DNA of 62,624 bases from Marinifilaceae bacterium (GTDB lineage Bacteria > Bacteroidota > Bacteroidia > Bacteroidales > Marinifilaceae): contig JAFGYE010000120.1 of assembly GCA_016936255.1 (NCBI GenBank), forward strand, positions 1-62,624, given 5' to 3'. Under the pieces are notes generated by a model, which ran no database searches, was not told the DNA's origin, and saw only the letters and a list, made by a program, of their open reading frames with translations. The translations under genes were made by a program, and so were the position numbers. Below, one piece after another: positions 17,527 to 26,812 of the stretch (positions are counted from its first letter, which is position 1; the number at the start of each line of letters is the position of its first letter).

Positions 17527-17585
17527 TATTTTGATGTACATCAAGTTGTATTTTGATGTACATGAAACTTATTTTTGATGTACAT
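17527..17585 (+). repeat. Three direct repeats of TTTTGATGTACAT at 22-bp period
   Basis: TATTTTGATGTACAT occurs at 17527-17541 and 17549-17563, and TATTTTTGATGTACAT at 17570-17585. The ends fall at 17541, 17563 and 17585, exactly 22 bp apart, about two helical turns. Each carries the palindrome ATGTACAT (the first extends to GATGTACATC). This is the geometry of a cooperative operator. Confidence 0.7.
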
Positions 17586-17775
17586 TAAATTTATATTTTA
17601 TTACTAGTGTTTGATCAACTTGTGCTTACAGCAGTTTAAGATCATCAGGATATAACCATAGACAACAAGGTGGTTCTGCTTACCAAAATATTGAGGAGAT
17701 CACTTTAAGTGTGGTTCTCAGTGTATTTTGTGAGAGCATCAAGTTCAAATTAAAAGACTGGAGTTTATAAAAAGG

Positions 17776-17808
17776 AAAACCCGCTGGTTTTGACTCTAAC
17801 GGGTTTTT
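17776..17808. terminator. Terminator for aroA and/or a plus-strand transcript
   Basis: Stem AAAACCCG/CGGGTTTT (17776-17783 with 17800-17807) with T runs on the plus strand after it and T-rich sequence on the minus strand, so it can work in both directions. Confidence 0.75.
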
Positions 17809-17827
17809 TAATATTATCACTTTGGAT

Positions 17828-19051
17828 TTACTCCTTCACTTCAAAACCCAATTCTTTTAGTTGTTCCCAAAAATTAGGGTACGATTTTTTCACCACATCG
17901 GGCGAATCGATAATCACATCGGGGCGAACCAATGCGATGGGTGCAAATGCCATGGCCATCCGGTGATCGTGGTAAGTTTCGATCACAATATTTTCCTCTT
18001 TTGCTTTTCGTTCACCATCCCAGGCCAATTCGCCATCGGCAGGTTCGGTAAGAACGTAACCTAATTTTCCCAATTCGGTAATCAGAGCAAAAATACGATC
18101 GGTTTCTTTAATCTTTAAAGTCTCCAAACCGGTAAAATGAAAAGGAATGTCCTTTAAACAGGCACAAACGGCAAATGTCTGCGCCAAATCGGGCATCTGA
18201 TTAAAATCGAACTTTAGTTTTGTGCACTTGCCTGCCATTTTTTCTATGAACATTCCCCGTTTCGAGAATTGAGCTTTTACACCCAGCTTCTCAAAAACCG
18301 GAACCAATCCGGAATCACCCTGAAAACTGTTTCGTCTCAATCCGTCTAGATATAGTTTTCCTTCATCGGCCAAAGCCATAAAAGCGAACCAATAAGATGC
18401 TCCTGACCAATCGCCCTCAACTACATAAGGAATCCGCTGATAGGCTTGATTTGCAATAAAAATTTCCTGCCCTTTAAATTCCGATTTAATCCCAAATTCG
18501 GACATAATGTTCAGAGTCATTTCGATATAGGAGCGCGAAACAATTTTTCCCGTGAGCTTAATCCGCAAGCCTTTTTCAAGAGTTGGTGCAATTAAAAGCA
18601 ATGCAGTAATGTACTGAGAGCTGGTAGTTCCTTTTAATTCAACTTCGTCGCCGGTAAGATTCGAACCAAAAATTTTAAGTGGCGGATAACCCTCTTTTTC
18701 CAAATAGGAGATTTGAGCGCCTATTGAGTTTAGTGCATCGACCAAAACACCAATAGGTCTTTCTTTCATTCTATGCGAACCGGTTAGGGTCCATTCGCCA
18801 ACAATTTTAGAAAGGTAAGCAGTTAGAAAACGCATGGTAGTTCCTGCATGTCCAACATCAAAACTGTTGGTATTGGAATTTAGAATGCTCTGCATTGCTT
18901 TAGAATCGTCGCAATCCGAAAGATTTTTAATCGGCTCAAAATTGTAGCTTAAAGCATTAATGATTTGAACTCGGTTTGAAATGCTTTTAGAGGCGGGAAG
19001 AACAATTCTTCCTTCCAGTAAATTATTTTTTTTCGAAATGGAGTATTGCAT
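17828..19051 (-). CDS. aroA: 3-phosphoshikimate 1-carboxyvinyltransferase (EPSP synthase)
   Basis: Joins shikimate-3-phosphate and phosphoenolpyruvate in the shikimate pathway. Family motifs are LPASKSISNR near the N-terminus, HAGTTMRFLTA, GSHRMKERPIG, KETDRI and DHRMAMAFA. Starting at the ATG at 19051 (MQYSISKK) gives 407 residues, right for the family; a longer reading begins with a TTG at 19093 and adds a non-homologous-looking tail. It follows apt on the same strand after about 100 bp that include an inverted repeat (19096-19104 with 19122-19130). Confidence 0.95.
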   Translation of the reverse strand: MQYSISKKNNLLEGRIVLPASKSISNRVQIINALSYNFEPIKNLSDCDDSKAMQSILNSNTNSFDVGHAGTTMRFLTAYLSKIVGEWTLTGSHRMKERPIGVLVDALNSIGAQISYLEKEGYPPLKIFGSNLTGDEVELKGTTSSQYITALLLIAPTLEKGLRIKLTGKIVSRSYIEMTLNIMSEFGIKSEFKGQEIFIANQAYQRIPYVVEGDWSGASYWFAFMALADEGKLYLDGLRRNSFQGDSGLVPVFEKLGVKAQFSKRGMFIEKMAGKCTKLKFDFNQMPDLAQTFAVCACLKDIPFHFTGLETLKIKETDRIFALITELGKLGYVLTEPADGELAWDGERKAKEENIVIETYHDHRMAMAFAPIALVRPDVIIDSPDVVKKSYPNFWEQLKELGFEVKE

Positions 19052-19095
19052 CGAACTCAGTTTTGATCTATGGAAAATATCGGGATAGCGCAAAT

Positions 19096-19130
19096 CAGGT
19101 CATCAAAACCATTTGAGTTAAGATGACCTG
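19096..19130 (-). promoter_or_regulatory. Inverted repeat between apt and aroA
   Basis: CAGGTCATC/GATGACCTG, 9 bp each, 17-nt loop. No clear T run follows on the minus strand, so a role as intrinsic terminator is weak. Confidence 0.4.
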
Positions 19131-19151
19131 AATGATAAGGTTATGCTTTTT

Positions 19152-19682
19152 TTAAAAGTGAAACACAGAATCAACTTGGTATTGAGTCGCCAATTTATTG
19201 CGGCCATTCAAAAAGTCAAGTTCTATTAAAAAGTTTACAAAAACATTTTTTAATTTAAATCGATTCAATAAATCGATAGAAGCTTTTGCTGTTCCACCTG
19301 TTGCCAGTAAATCATCGTGCAGCAAAACTACATCGTCAGAGTTTAAAGCATCTTGGTGAATGAAAATTTCATCTTCTCCGTATTCTAAAGAATATTTCTC
19401 AGAGAAAGTTGGCGATGGTAATTTTCCTGGCTTTCGAACAGGAACAAATCCAGCACCTAAGCGATAGGCTAAAACGGTTCCTAAAATAAATCCACGGCTT
19501 TCTAAACCAACAACCTTTGTTATTCCTTTGTCTTTATATTGATTGTAAAGAGCATCAACTAAGGTTGTCAGATGTTTATCATCTTTCAACATTGTTGTGA
19601 TATCCTTAAATACGATTCCCGTTTTAGGAAAATCAATTACGTCTCTTATCGAATCTTTTGCTTCTTGAAGTTTTACTTCCAT
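19152..19682 (-). CDS. apt: Adenine phosphoribosyltransferase
   Basis: Purine salvage enzyme that makes AMP from adenine and PRPP. The PRPP-binding loop VLLHDDLLATGGTAKAS and the N-terminal DVIDFPKTGIVFKDITTML are diagnostic. The ATG at 19682 (MEVKLQEAK) gives 176 residues, normal for the family; the frame extends upstream by 16 residues to another ATG at 19730 but that extension is hydrophobic and unlike other family members. Located upstream of aroA on the same strand. Confidence 0.95.
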   Translation of the reverse strand: MEVKLQEAKDSIRDVIDFPKTGIVFKDITTMLKDDKHLTTLVDALYNQYKDKGITKVVGLESRGFILGTVLAYRLGAGFVPVRKPGKLPSPTFSEKYSLEYGEDEIFIHQDALNSDDVVLLHDDLLATGGTAKASIDLLNRFKLKNVFVNFLIELDFLNGRNKLATQYQVDSVFHF

Positions 19683-19997
19683 TTTTATTTTCTTTTTCCA
19701 AACCAGGAGTACGAAAACATCCAATTTCATACTGTTTTTTCAGTCTGTAAGACGCGAAAAAGCAGAAGAAGTGGAACATTCACCCCCTCCTCACTTAATT
19801 ATTCTACAATTACTAACTTGATATAGTGTGGGATAATTCCGGGTAAAAATAAAAAAGTCTGAGTAAATATTCGTTATATATTAGCAAAAACTGCAATTAT
19901 GACTTGAAATGAGAAACTATTTTTCAGATCCTTGGATTTTCATTGTTGAACTCCACTTTAGTTTTTACCTTTGATTAAATTCAATTTTAGAATTAAA

Positions 19998-20462
19998 ATG
20001 ACAATAAATAATCAAAATCGCGCAGCCTGGATTAAGCTTTTTTACTACGTGTTCGTATTTTTATATCTGGCAACAACAATTTTCTTGATTTATCTGCAGG
20101 TAAAACCAATTTATCCAATTGTTGGAGCAATCAGTGGTTTTGTTTTTGCCTGCATTGTAATTAGTTTATCGCTTAATTTGAATTATATTATCTATCAGGA
20201 ATCCGAACAGAAAATAATTTTGAGATATTATCCATTGCACCCTTTTCATCAGAAGTTCAAATCTATTGAAATTCCCAAAAGTCAATTGTCTCATTTCGAT
20301 CTAAAAAGAAAACTGTTTGGTTTTAGGCCTGAAGTTACTTTGTATCAGCAAACAGAAAGAGGATTAGCAAAATATCCATCAGTAAGTATCGCTTCTCTTT
20401 CAAAATCAAGTCAGGCGGAAATGATTAAATCATTGCAAAAAAACTCCATGAAAAAGCAATAA
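19998..20462 (+). CDS. Two-helix membrane protein, unknown function
   Basis: From the ATG at 19998 the protein is 154 residues. Two hydrophobic helices near the N-terminus (LFYYVFVFLYLATTIFLIYL and YPIVGAISGFVFACIVISLS) precede a soluble C-terminal part with beta-rich character that resembles a small PH-like/bPH domain, though I cannot confirm this. The upstream TTG start at 19971 is less likely. The next gene, 84 bp downstream, is an envelope protein in the same direction. Confidence 0.65.
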   Translation: MTINNQNRAAWIKLFYYVFVFLYLATTIFLIYLQVKPIYPIVGAISGFVFACIVISLSLNLNYIIYQESEQKIILRYYPLHPFHQKFKSIEIPKSQLSHFDLKRKLFGFRPEVTLYQQTERGLAKYPSVSIASLSKSSQAEMIKSLQKNSMKKQ

Positions 20463-20546
20463 CATTTACTTTTGTGATTGAGCGTACTAAAATATAATTG
20501 TATACGTTATCAGTTTTGTAAATCCTTTATTGAAGATTATTATAAT

Positions 20547-21149
20547 ATGATTAAAAAAATTAGAAGTCAGTTAGCGCTGTTAATTATGTTGCTTGTGTTG
20601 CCAACAACTATATTGGCTCAAGAAAATGATGTAAGACTTAATGTTGGAATTCCTTTAGGAAAATATGGGAAGTTTGACCACAATTTTATAGGAACAAATG
20701 AAACCAATTCGCCATCTTTCATTATTCAATTAGAGAAGAATTGGAAACCCGATTTAAGTATTGGTGCTTATGTTGGCTATGCAGGACAAAAGCATGAGTT
20801 TAATTTAGGTTTTGATGAGGTGAAATATAATTACTATCGATTTGGAACGGTATTAACTTATGAATTGAATTTATGGCTTTCGGAAATGAATATTGCACCT
20901 GATAATGGGATTGAAATGTATGCCAGTGTAAAAACAGGTCTTTCTCTTGAGAGCCGAAAATCCACAATTTCTAAATTGGATGGAGGAAATATTCCTAATG
21001 TTAGAACGAACAGAAATAACGAATTGCTTTTCGATTTAGGGGTTTTACTGGGCACCCGCTATCATTTTTCAAATCAGTTTGGCATTTTTGCAGAACTGGG
21101 TTGGGGAAATGCAGGATTTTTTACAATCGGCACGACCTTTACCTTATAA
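20547..21149 (+). CDS. Outer-membrane beta-barrel-like protein
   Basis: A clear signal peptide (IRSQLALLIMLLVLPTTILA, cut before QEND) is followed by about 175 residues with alternating hydrophobic strands (SIGAYVGYAG, YYRFGTVLTYELN) and a C-terminus ending in FTIGTTFTL, the pattern of a small outer-membrane barrel. The frame is open to 20478, but the ATG at 20547 puts the signal peptide at the N-terminus. I do not recognise a specific family. Confidence 0.65.
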   Translation: MIKKIRSQLALLIMLLVLPTTILAQENDVRLNVGIPLGKYGKFDHNFIGTNETNSPSFIIQLEKNWKPDLSIGAYVGYAGQKHEFNLGFDEVKYNYYRFGTVLTYELNLWLSEMNIAPDNGIEMYASVKTGLSLESRKSTISKLDGGNIPNVRTNRNNELLFDLGVLLGTRYHFSNQFGIFAELGWGNAGFFTIGTTFTL

Positions 21150-21192
21150 ATATTTTGTAAATTAAACCTCGTTTATTTAATTCGATGAATAT

Positions 21193-22296
21193 ATGGAGGA
21201 TATTTATAAAATAGCTATTAGTTTTTTGAATGGGATAGGTCCGGTTAATACAAAGAAAGTAATTGCTTATACTGGAAGTGTTGAGGGCCTGTTTAAAGAG
21301 AAAAAGCAAAATTTGTTAAAAATTCCGGGGATAGGAATGTCTTTTATCGATAAGTTGGATCGGGATAATGCGGTTCAATCGGCTGAAGAAGAGCTAAAGT
21401 TTATTGCAGATAATCATATTCGTGTTAGTTTCTATTTAGAGAAAGATTATCCGCAAAGATTACTGAATTGTGCCGATTCGCCTTGCACACTATATTATAA
21501 AGGAAATACGGATTTTAATGCGGCACGTACTATTAGTATCGTAGGCACTAGAAATGCCAGCGATTACGGACGAGAGATCTGCAATAAGTTGATACAGGAT
21601 TTATCCGGAAAGGAGATTAAGCCTATAATTATAAGTGGCCTTGCATATGGTGTTGATATTTGTGCCCATAAAGCAGCTTTGCGAAACCAATTGCAAACTA
21701 TTGCTGCAATTGGTCACGGATTGCATATAATGTATCCTTCGCAACATAAAAGATATGCTGAGGAAATTGTGAATCAGGGTGCCTTAATTAGTGAATTTAC
21801 ATCCAAAAGTAAATTTGATCCTAAAAATTTCGTTCGGAGGAACAGAATCATTGCAGGGATGTCAGATGCTACAATTGTTATTGAATCGGCGGCGAAGGGA
21901 GGTTCTTTGGTAACTGCTGATATTGCCAATTCTTACAACAGAGATGTTTTTGCATTTCCCGGACGAATAAATGATAAGAGTTCTGCGGGTTGTAATAAGC
22001 TAATAAAAACCAATCAGGCACACCTTATAGAAAGTGTTGCCGATTTGGAATACATATTGGGATGGGAAAATAAGACTGAAAGTTCTAAAACAATTCAGAC
22101 AAAATTATTTATTGAACTGAGTCCCGAGGAAAAGTCACTTGTTCAGATACTTAAAGAGAAGGGCAGCATGCCTATTGATAGTATTAGTATGAAAACCTCA
22201 TTTTCCATGAGTAAGGTGTCTGGTTTGCTTCTAAAATTGGAATTTGAAGGCATAATCAAATCACTTCCGGGGAAAATCTACACTTTGAATACATGA
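21193..22296 (+). CDS. dprA: DNA-processing protein DprA
   Basis: Loads RecA on incoming single-stranded DNA during natural transformation. An N-terminal HhH region (about 1-70, LLKIPGIGMSF) precedes the Rossmann-like core with ISGLAYGVDICAHKAAL and RRNRIIAGMSDATIVIE, and the C-terminal winged-helix DprA domain (about 305-365). At 367 residues it is complete. It follows the barrel protein after 43 bp. Confidence 0.95.
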   Translation: MEDIYKIAISFLNGIGPVNTKKVIAYTGSVEGLFKEKKQNLLKIPGIGMSFIDKLDRDNAVQSAEEELKFIADNHIRVSFYLEKDYPQRLLNCADSPCTLYYKGNTDFNAARTISIVGTRNASDYGREICNKLIQDLSGKEIKPIIISGLAYGVDICAHKAALRNQLQTIAAIGHGLHIMYPSQHKRYAEEIVNQGALISEFTSKSKFDPKNFVRRNRIIAGMSDATIVIESAAKGGSLVTADIANSYNRDVFAFPGRINDKSSAGCNKLIKTNQAHLIESVADLEYILGWENKTESSKTIQTKLFIELSPEEKSLVQILKEKGSMPIDSISMKTSFSMSKVSGLLLKLEFEGIIKSLPGKIYTLNT

Positions 22297-22410
22297 ATTT
22301 TATCATTTTTTATTGGTTAATGTTGTAGAGCAGATGTTCTTATTGTGTAAATATCTGATTATCAATTATAAAAAGTTTACGAAAACGTTGTAAAAAAAAT
22401 ATTAATTTAA

Positions 22411-22440
22411 TTTGCGATTATGAAAAAATATATACTTTTG
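22411..22440 (+). promoter_or_regulatory. Promoter of gdhA (TTTG-N18-TACTTTTG)
   Basis: TTTG (22411-22414), 18-nt spacer, TACTTTTG (22433-22440): a full match to the Bacteroidota consensus. Transcription would begin near 22447, leaving a leader of about 53 nt. Confidence 0.75.
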
Positions 22441-22499
22441 AACCAAGAACTAATATTTAAAACAACACAATCTAATTTAATTTCATAACATAGTTTGGC

Positions 22500-23834
22500 A
22501 TGGAAGCAAAGATTAATGAATTCATGGAAGGCCTAAAGGCCAAAACTCCTGGAGAAGCAGAATTTCATCAGGCAGTTCAAGAAGTAGTAGAAACAGTTTG
22601 GGAAACTTATGATGCAAATCCTAAGTACAAAGCTGCGAAGATTCTTGATAAAATGTGTGAGCCGGAACGTACAATCATGTTCCGTGTGCCATGGATTAAT
22701 GATAATGGTGAAGTAGAAATCAACCGCGGATACCGTGTTGAATTCAATAGTGCAATTGGACCCTATAAAGGTGGATTACGTTTTCACCCATCGGTTACAT
22801 TAAGTGCATTAAAATTTTTAGGCTTTGAGCAGACATTCAAAAACTCTTTGACAACATTACCTATGGGTGGTGGAAAAGGAGGTTCTGATTTCAACGCTAA
22901 AGGAAGATCAGATAACGAAATTATGCGTTTTTGTCAAAGTTTCATGACTGAGCTTTGCAGACACATCGGTCCTAATACAGATGTTCCTGCCGGTGATATC
23001 GGAGTAGGTGGTCGTGAGATTGGATATTTATTCGGACAGTACAAGAGAATTCGTAACGAATTTGTTGGTGTATTGACAGGTAAAGGTCTGGAATTTGGCG
23101 GATCATTAATTCGTCCTGAAGCAACTGGTTTTGGTTCTGTGTATTTTGCTCAACACATGCTGGCTGAAAACAATGAAACTTTAGAGGGTAAAATTGTTGC
23201 TCTTTCAGGTTTTGGTAATGTTACTTGGGGTGCAGCTCTTAAGTTAGTGGAACTTGGTGCAAAAGTTGTTACTGTTTCCGGTCCTGACGGATATATATAT
23301 GATCAAGAAGGTTTAAATGCTGAAAAGATCGATTATTTATTGGATTTGAGAGCTTCTAATAATGATGTTGTTGCTCCTTATGCTGAAAAATTTGGTGCTA
23401 AATTCTTCCCAGGTAAAAAACCTTGGGAGGTGAAAGTAGATTTGGCTTTCCCTTGTGCAATTCAAAATGAGTTGAATTTAGAGGATGCTAAATTATTGGA
23501 AGCAAACGGATGTAAATATGTTGTTGAGACTTCAAACATGGGTTGTACTGCAGATGCTGCTTTCTATTTAGTGGATGCTATGGCTTTCGCTCCTGGTAAA
23601 GCTGCTAATGCTGGTGGAGTTGCTGTGTCTGGTTTAGAGATGTCACAAAATTCTATGCGTTTCAACTGGTCTACTGAAGAGGTAGATGAGAAGTTGGGTC
23701 GTATCATGAAAGATATTCACGATACTTGTGTTAAATTCGGTACTGAGAATGGACACATCAACTATATTAAAGGTGCTAATATTGGTGGCTTCGTAAAAGT
23801 TGCTGAAGCAATGTTGGCTCAGGGCTGCGTATAA
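22500..23834 (+). CDS. gdhA: Glutamate dehydrogenase (probable NADP type)
   Basis: Interconverts glutamate and 2-oxoglutarate plus ammonia. The 444-residue length and the signatures PMGGGKGGSDFNAKG (catalytic Lys), GPNTDVPAGDIGVGGREIG and GFGNV (Rossmann dinucleotide site) identify the hexameric small-subunit class. It has its own promoter and terminator. In an amino-acid fermenter it handles the ammonia released by other pathways, including the lysine operon in this window; that link is inference. Confidence 0.96.
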   Translation: MEAKINEFMEGLKAKTPGEAEFHQAVQEVVETVWETYDANPKYKAAKILDKMCEPERTIMFRVPWINDNGEVEINRGYRVEFNSAIGPYKGGLRFHPSVTLSALKFLGFEQTFKNSLTTLPMGGGKGGSDFNAKGRSDNEIMRFCQSFMTELCRHIGPNTDVPAGDIGVGGREIGYLFGQYKRIRNEFVGVLTGKGLEFGGSLIRPEATGFGSVYFAQHMLAENNETLEGKIVALSGFGNVTWGAALKLVELGAKVVTVSGPDGYIYDQEGLNAEKIDYLLDLRASNNDVVAPYAEKFGAKFFPGKKPWEVKVDLAFPCAIQNELNLEDAKLLEANGCKYVVETSNMGCTADAAFYLVDAMAFAPGKAANAGGVAVSGLEMSQNSMRFNWSTEEVDEKLGRIMKDIHDTCVKFGTENGHINYIKGANIGGFVKVAEAMLAQGCV

Positions 23835-23856
23835 TATACTATATTGCCACTATATA

Positions 23857-23882
23857 AAAGCCGGCTTTGCCGGCTTTTTTTA
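23857..23882 (+). terminator. Terminator of gdhA
   Basis: AAAGCCGGC-ttt-GCCGGCTTT stem followed by a T run. Confidence 0.9.
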
Positions 23883-23953
23883 ATTGATATTCGCCCAATA
23901 TTCGTTTGGCAAGTCACTACTGTTTATATATGTTTGCAGAAAAGTTGTGAAAG

Positions 23954-24730
23954 ATGAAATTGATTGATACTCATTCCCATATATATTCAGATGATTTTAA
24001 AGATGATATTGAAGAAATTATCTCTAATTGCAGGAAAGTAAATATTGGGAAAATCCTGCTTCCTAATATTGATTCGGAATCTATACCAAAAATGAATCGC
24101 TTGGTTCAACGTTTTCCTGATATGTGTGTTCCTATGATGGGGCTTCATCCTACATCAGTGAAAGAAAACTACAGGGAAGAGTTAGAGAACTGTAAAGCCT
24201 GGCTTGCAAAAGGAGCTTATTGTGCGATTGGTGAAATAGGGATGGATTTGTATTGGGACAAAGCTTTTGTGAAAGAACAGCAAATTGTTTTCGATACTCA
24301 AATTAATTGGGCATTGGAAAGGGAGCTTCCGATTGTTATTCATGCCAGAGACTCATTCGATGAGATTTTTGAAATATTAGAAGCTTACCGCAATAGCAAT
24401 TTAAAAGGTGTGTTTCATAGTTTTACCGGAAATTCAGAGCAAGCCGAAAAGGCTATTGGCCTGGGATTTCTGTTGGGGATTAATGGAATTGTAACCTTTA
24501 AGAATTCCGGACTTGATAAAACAATCGAATCTCTTGGATTGGAGAATTTGATTTTGGAAACTGATGCACCTTACCTGGCGCCTGTTCCAAAGCGGGGAAA
24601 AAGAAACGAAAGTTCGTACTTGGTTCATATAGCCAGTAAACTTTCTGAAATTTATCAGCTTAGCTTGGATGAGGTGGCCAAAACAACAAGTGCAAATGCG
24701 GAAAAATTATTCAACATTGAATTCAAATAA
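23954..24730 (+). CDS. TatD-family metal-dependent hydrolase
   Basis: Metal-dependent nuclease/hydrolase of the TatD family. The metal-binding motif is THSHIYS near residue 6-8, with the conserved GEIGMDLYW, HARDS, HSFTG and ETDAPYL blocks in the right order. At 258 residues it is full length. The next gene (type I asparaginase) starts one base after its stop, so the two are co-transcribed. The family has DNase activity in other bacteria; the precise role here is unknown. Confidence 0.92.
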   Translation: MKLIDTHSHIYSDDFKDDIEEIISNCRKVNIGKILLPNIDSESIPKMNRLVQRFPDMCVPMMGLHPTSVKENYREELENCKAWLAKGAYCAIGEIGMDLYWDKAFVKEQQIVFDTQINWALERELPIVIHARDSFDEIFEILEAYRNSNLKGVFHSFTGNSEQAEKAIGLGFLLGINGIVTFKNSGLDKTIESLGLENLILETDAPYLAPVPKRGKRNESSYLVHIASKLSEIYQLSLDEVAKTTSANAEKLFNIEFK

Positions 24731-24731
24731 A

Positions 24732-25766
24732 ATGGAACAAAAACAAACTTCTATTTTAATAATATATACCGGAGGAACAATTGGTATGGTGAACGACCCT
24801 AAAACAGGTTCGTTAAAACCTTTTGATTTTGATCATATCTTAAAACAGGTTCCTGAATTGAATGAATTTGGGTTTAAATTGGAATCAATAGCTTTTGACC
24901 CACTTATCGATTCATCAAACTTAAATCCTAAGGTATGGATAAAGATTGTTGAAATAATAAAGGAGAATTATCAGAAATTTGATGGCTTTGTTGTGTTGCA
25001 TGGAACGGATACGATGTCTTACACTGCTTCGGCTTTAAGTTTTATGCTGGATAATTTACAGAAACCAGTTATCCTCACCGGGTCTCAACTGCCAATAGGA
25101 ACATTAAGAACAGATGGGAAGGAAAATTTAATTACAGCTATTGAAATTGCAGCGGCCTATCAAAATGGACAAGCCATGGTTCCTGAAGTTTGTGTTGTGT
25201 TTGAAAATAAGCTTTTCCGGGGAAACAGGACTACAAAGCACAATGCAGAGCATTTTAATGCATTTCATTCATATAATTATCCTGATTTGGCAAAGATTGG
25301 AATCCATATCAATTATAATTATGCAGCTATTCATTACCCCAGTCAGCCGGGAGAATTAGAAATATCAACATCTTTGGATCTCAATATTGCGATCTTAAAA
25401 ATATTTCCGGGTATTAATAAGACTGTTGTTGATTCAATTCTTAACAGTAAAGGATTGAAAGCTGTAATAATGGAAACATATGGGGCGGGAAATGCACCTA
25501 CAGATAAGTGGTTTATCGACTCAATAAAAGATGCAATTGAAAAGGGAATAATAGTATACAATGTCACTCAATGTGCAGCTGGAAGTGTTGAAATGGGTTT
25601 GTATGAAACTAGTCTGGAGCTATTACGTGCTGGTGTTGTAAGTGGTAGAGATATAACTACCGAGGCAGCAGTAACCAAACTTATGTATGTGTTGGGGAAA
25701 AACTTAAATTCAGAACAAATCAAATTCCTTTTAAATAAATCTTTGAAAGGCGAATTAAGCCAATAG
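24732..25766 (+). CDS. ansA: Type I (cytosolic) L-asparaginase
   Basis: Hydrolyses asparagine to aspartate and ammonia. The N-terminal catalytic-Thr motif YTGGTIGM and the second motif HGTDTMSYTASALSF are clear. The start at 24732 gives 344 residues with no signal peptide, so the protein is cytosolic; an overlapping upstream start inside tatD is rejected. Starts immediately after tatD. Confidence 0.93.
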   Translation: MEQKQTSILIIYTGGTIGMVNDPKTGSLKPFDFDHILKQVPELNEFGFKLESIAFDPLIDSSNLNPKVWIKIVEIIKENYQKFDGFVVLHGTDTMSYTASALSFMLDNLQKPVILTGSQLPIGTLRTDGKENLITAIEIAAAYQNGQAMVPEVCVVFENKLFRGNRTTKHNAEHFNAFHSYNYPDLAKIGIHINYNYAAIHYPSQPGELEISTSLDLNIAILKIFPGINKTVVDSILNSKGLKAVIMETYGAGNAPTDKWFIDSIKDAIEKGIIVYNVTQCAAGSVEMGLYETSLELLRAGVVSGRDITTEAAVTKLMYVLGKNLNSEQIKFLLNKSLKGELSQ

Positions 25767-25909
25767 TTTATTTGTTTTTCACATTTTTTTTGTAATTTGG
25801 TGCACTGTTTAGTCACTTCTGTATTACATAAAATTAAATTCATGATTATCGTGAAAAACTGATGTAGAAAGACTTTATTTAATAAAAATGACATGCAACT
25901 AATAAATTA

Positions 25910-25941
25910 GTTGTATTAAAGATCGCAATCGTTTAATTTTG
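25910..25941 (+). promoter_or_regulatory. Probable promoter of the exbB operon
   Basis: TAATTTTG (25934-25941) is a perfect -7 box, with GTTG at 25910-25913 as an imperfect -33 element 20 bp upstream. It stands 41 bp before the exbB ATG. Confidence 0.5.
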
Positions 25942-25981
25942 TAAAAAATAATTTCGTTAATTAAAATTTGAAAAACAGACT

Positions 25982-26803
25982 ATGAAAAAGTTATTTGCAT
26001 TTATAGCAGTTATCGGGATGCTAAGCTTAGGAGCGTCAACAAACGTATTTGCTCAGGATGAGACAGCAGAACAAGCTACCGTAGATACAACGCAAGTTGC
26101 TGAGGAAGTTGCAGAAGAAGTTGTTGAAAAAGCTACCCCAGTAATGGAAGAAGAAGTGATTGAAAGTACTTCTTTTCACCAAGTTGTGAAAAAGCAGTTC
26201 ATCCAAGGTGGTGCAATGTTTATGAGTTTTGTATTGTTAACACTTATTTTAGGTTTGGCTCTTTCTATCGAAAGAATCATTTACTTAAATATGTCGACAA
26301 CTAATACTAAAAAATTGTTTGCTAATCTTGAAGATGCATTGAACAACGGTGGTGTTGAAGCAGCTAAAGAAGTTTGTAGAAACACTCGTGGTCCTATTGC
26401 CAGTATCTTCTACCAAGGTCTTGATCGTATTGATGAAGGTATTGAAGTAGTTGAGAAATCAGTTGTTTCTTACGGTTCTGTTCAAATGGGTCTTTTAGAG
26501 AAAGGTCTTTCCTGGATTGGTTTGATGATTGGTTTGGCTCCTATGTTAGGATTTATGGGTACTGTAATTGGTATGATCGACGCTTTCGATTCTATCCAGT
26601 CTATGGGTACTATTTCTCCGGCAGCTGTAGCAGGTGGTATTAAAGTTGCTTTGATTACTACTGTATCTGGTTTGATCGTTGCTATGATCCTTCAGGTATT
26701 CTATAACTACTGTACTTCAAAAATTGACAGTATCGTGAACAACATGGAAGATGCGTCTATCTCTCTTCTTGATATCCTTGTAAAATACAACATGAAAAAA
26801 TAA
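25982..26803 (+). CDS. exbB: MotA/TolQ/ExbB proton-channel family protein
   Basis: Inner-membrane proton-channel subunit that drives TonB-type transport. A signal-like N-terminus (ending NVFAQ) and an acidic linker precede three transmembrane helices; the family core is visible in GLAPMLGFMGTVIGMIDAF and the last helix VALITTVSGLIVAMILQVFY. At 273 residues it is full length. It heads an operon with a small membrane protein and two ExbD proteins, which would energise SusC-type receptors such as the one at 8-11.7 kb. Confidence 0.93.
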   Translation: MKKLFAFIAVIGMLSLGASTNVFAQDETAEQATVDTTQVAEEVAEEVVEKATPVMEEEVIESTSFHQVVKKQFIQGGAMFMSFVLLTLILGLALSIERIIYLNMSTTNTKKLFANLEDALNNGGVEAAKEVCRNTRGPIASIFYQGLDRIDEGIEVVEKSVVSYGSVQMGLLEKGLSWIGLMIGLAPMLGFMGTVIGMIDAFDSIQSMGTISPAAVAGGIKVALITTVSGLIVAMILQVFYNYCTSKIDSIVNNMEDASISLLDILVKYNMKK

Positions 26804-26812
26804 TTTTAGACT

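Larger units (their letters stand above)
17127..17827. other. 700-bp gene-free region between convergent genes
   Basis: No convincing ORF. It contains a hairpin-rich part (GGTGA/TCACC at 17300-17316; ATCCTG/CAGGAT at 17415-17447), three ATGTACAT palindromes (17527-17585), and about 200 bp that end in a strong terminator. A non-coding transcript on the plus strand from about 17600 to 17808 is possible but not shown. Confidence 0.5.
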
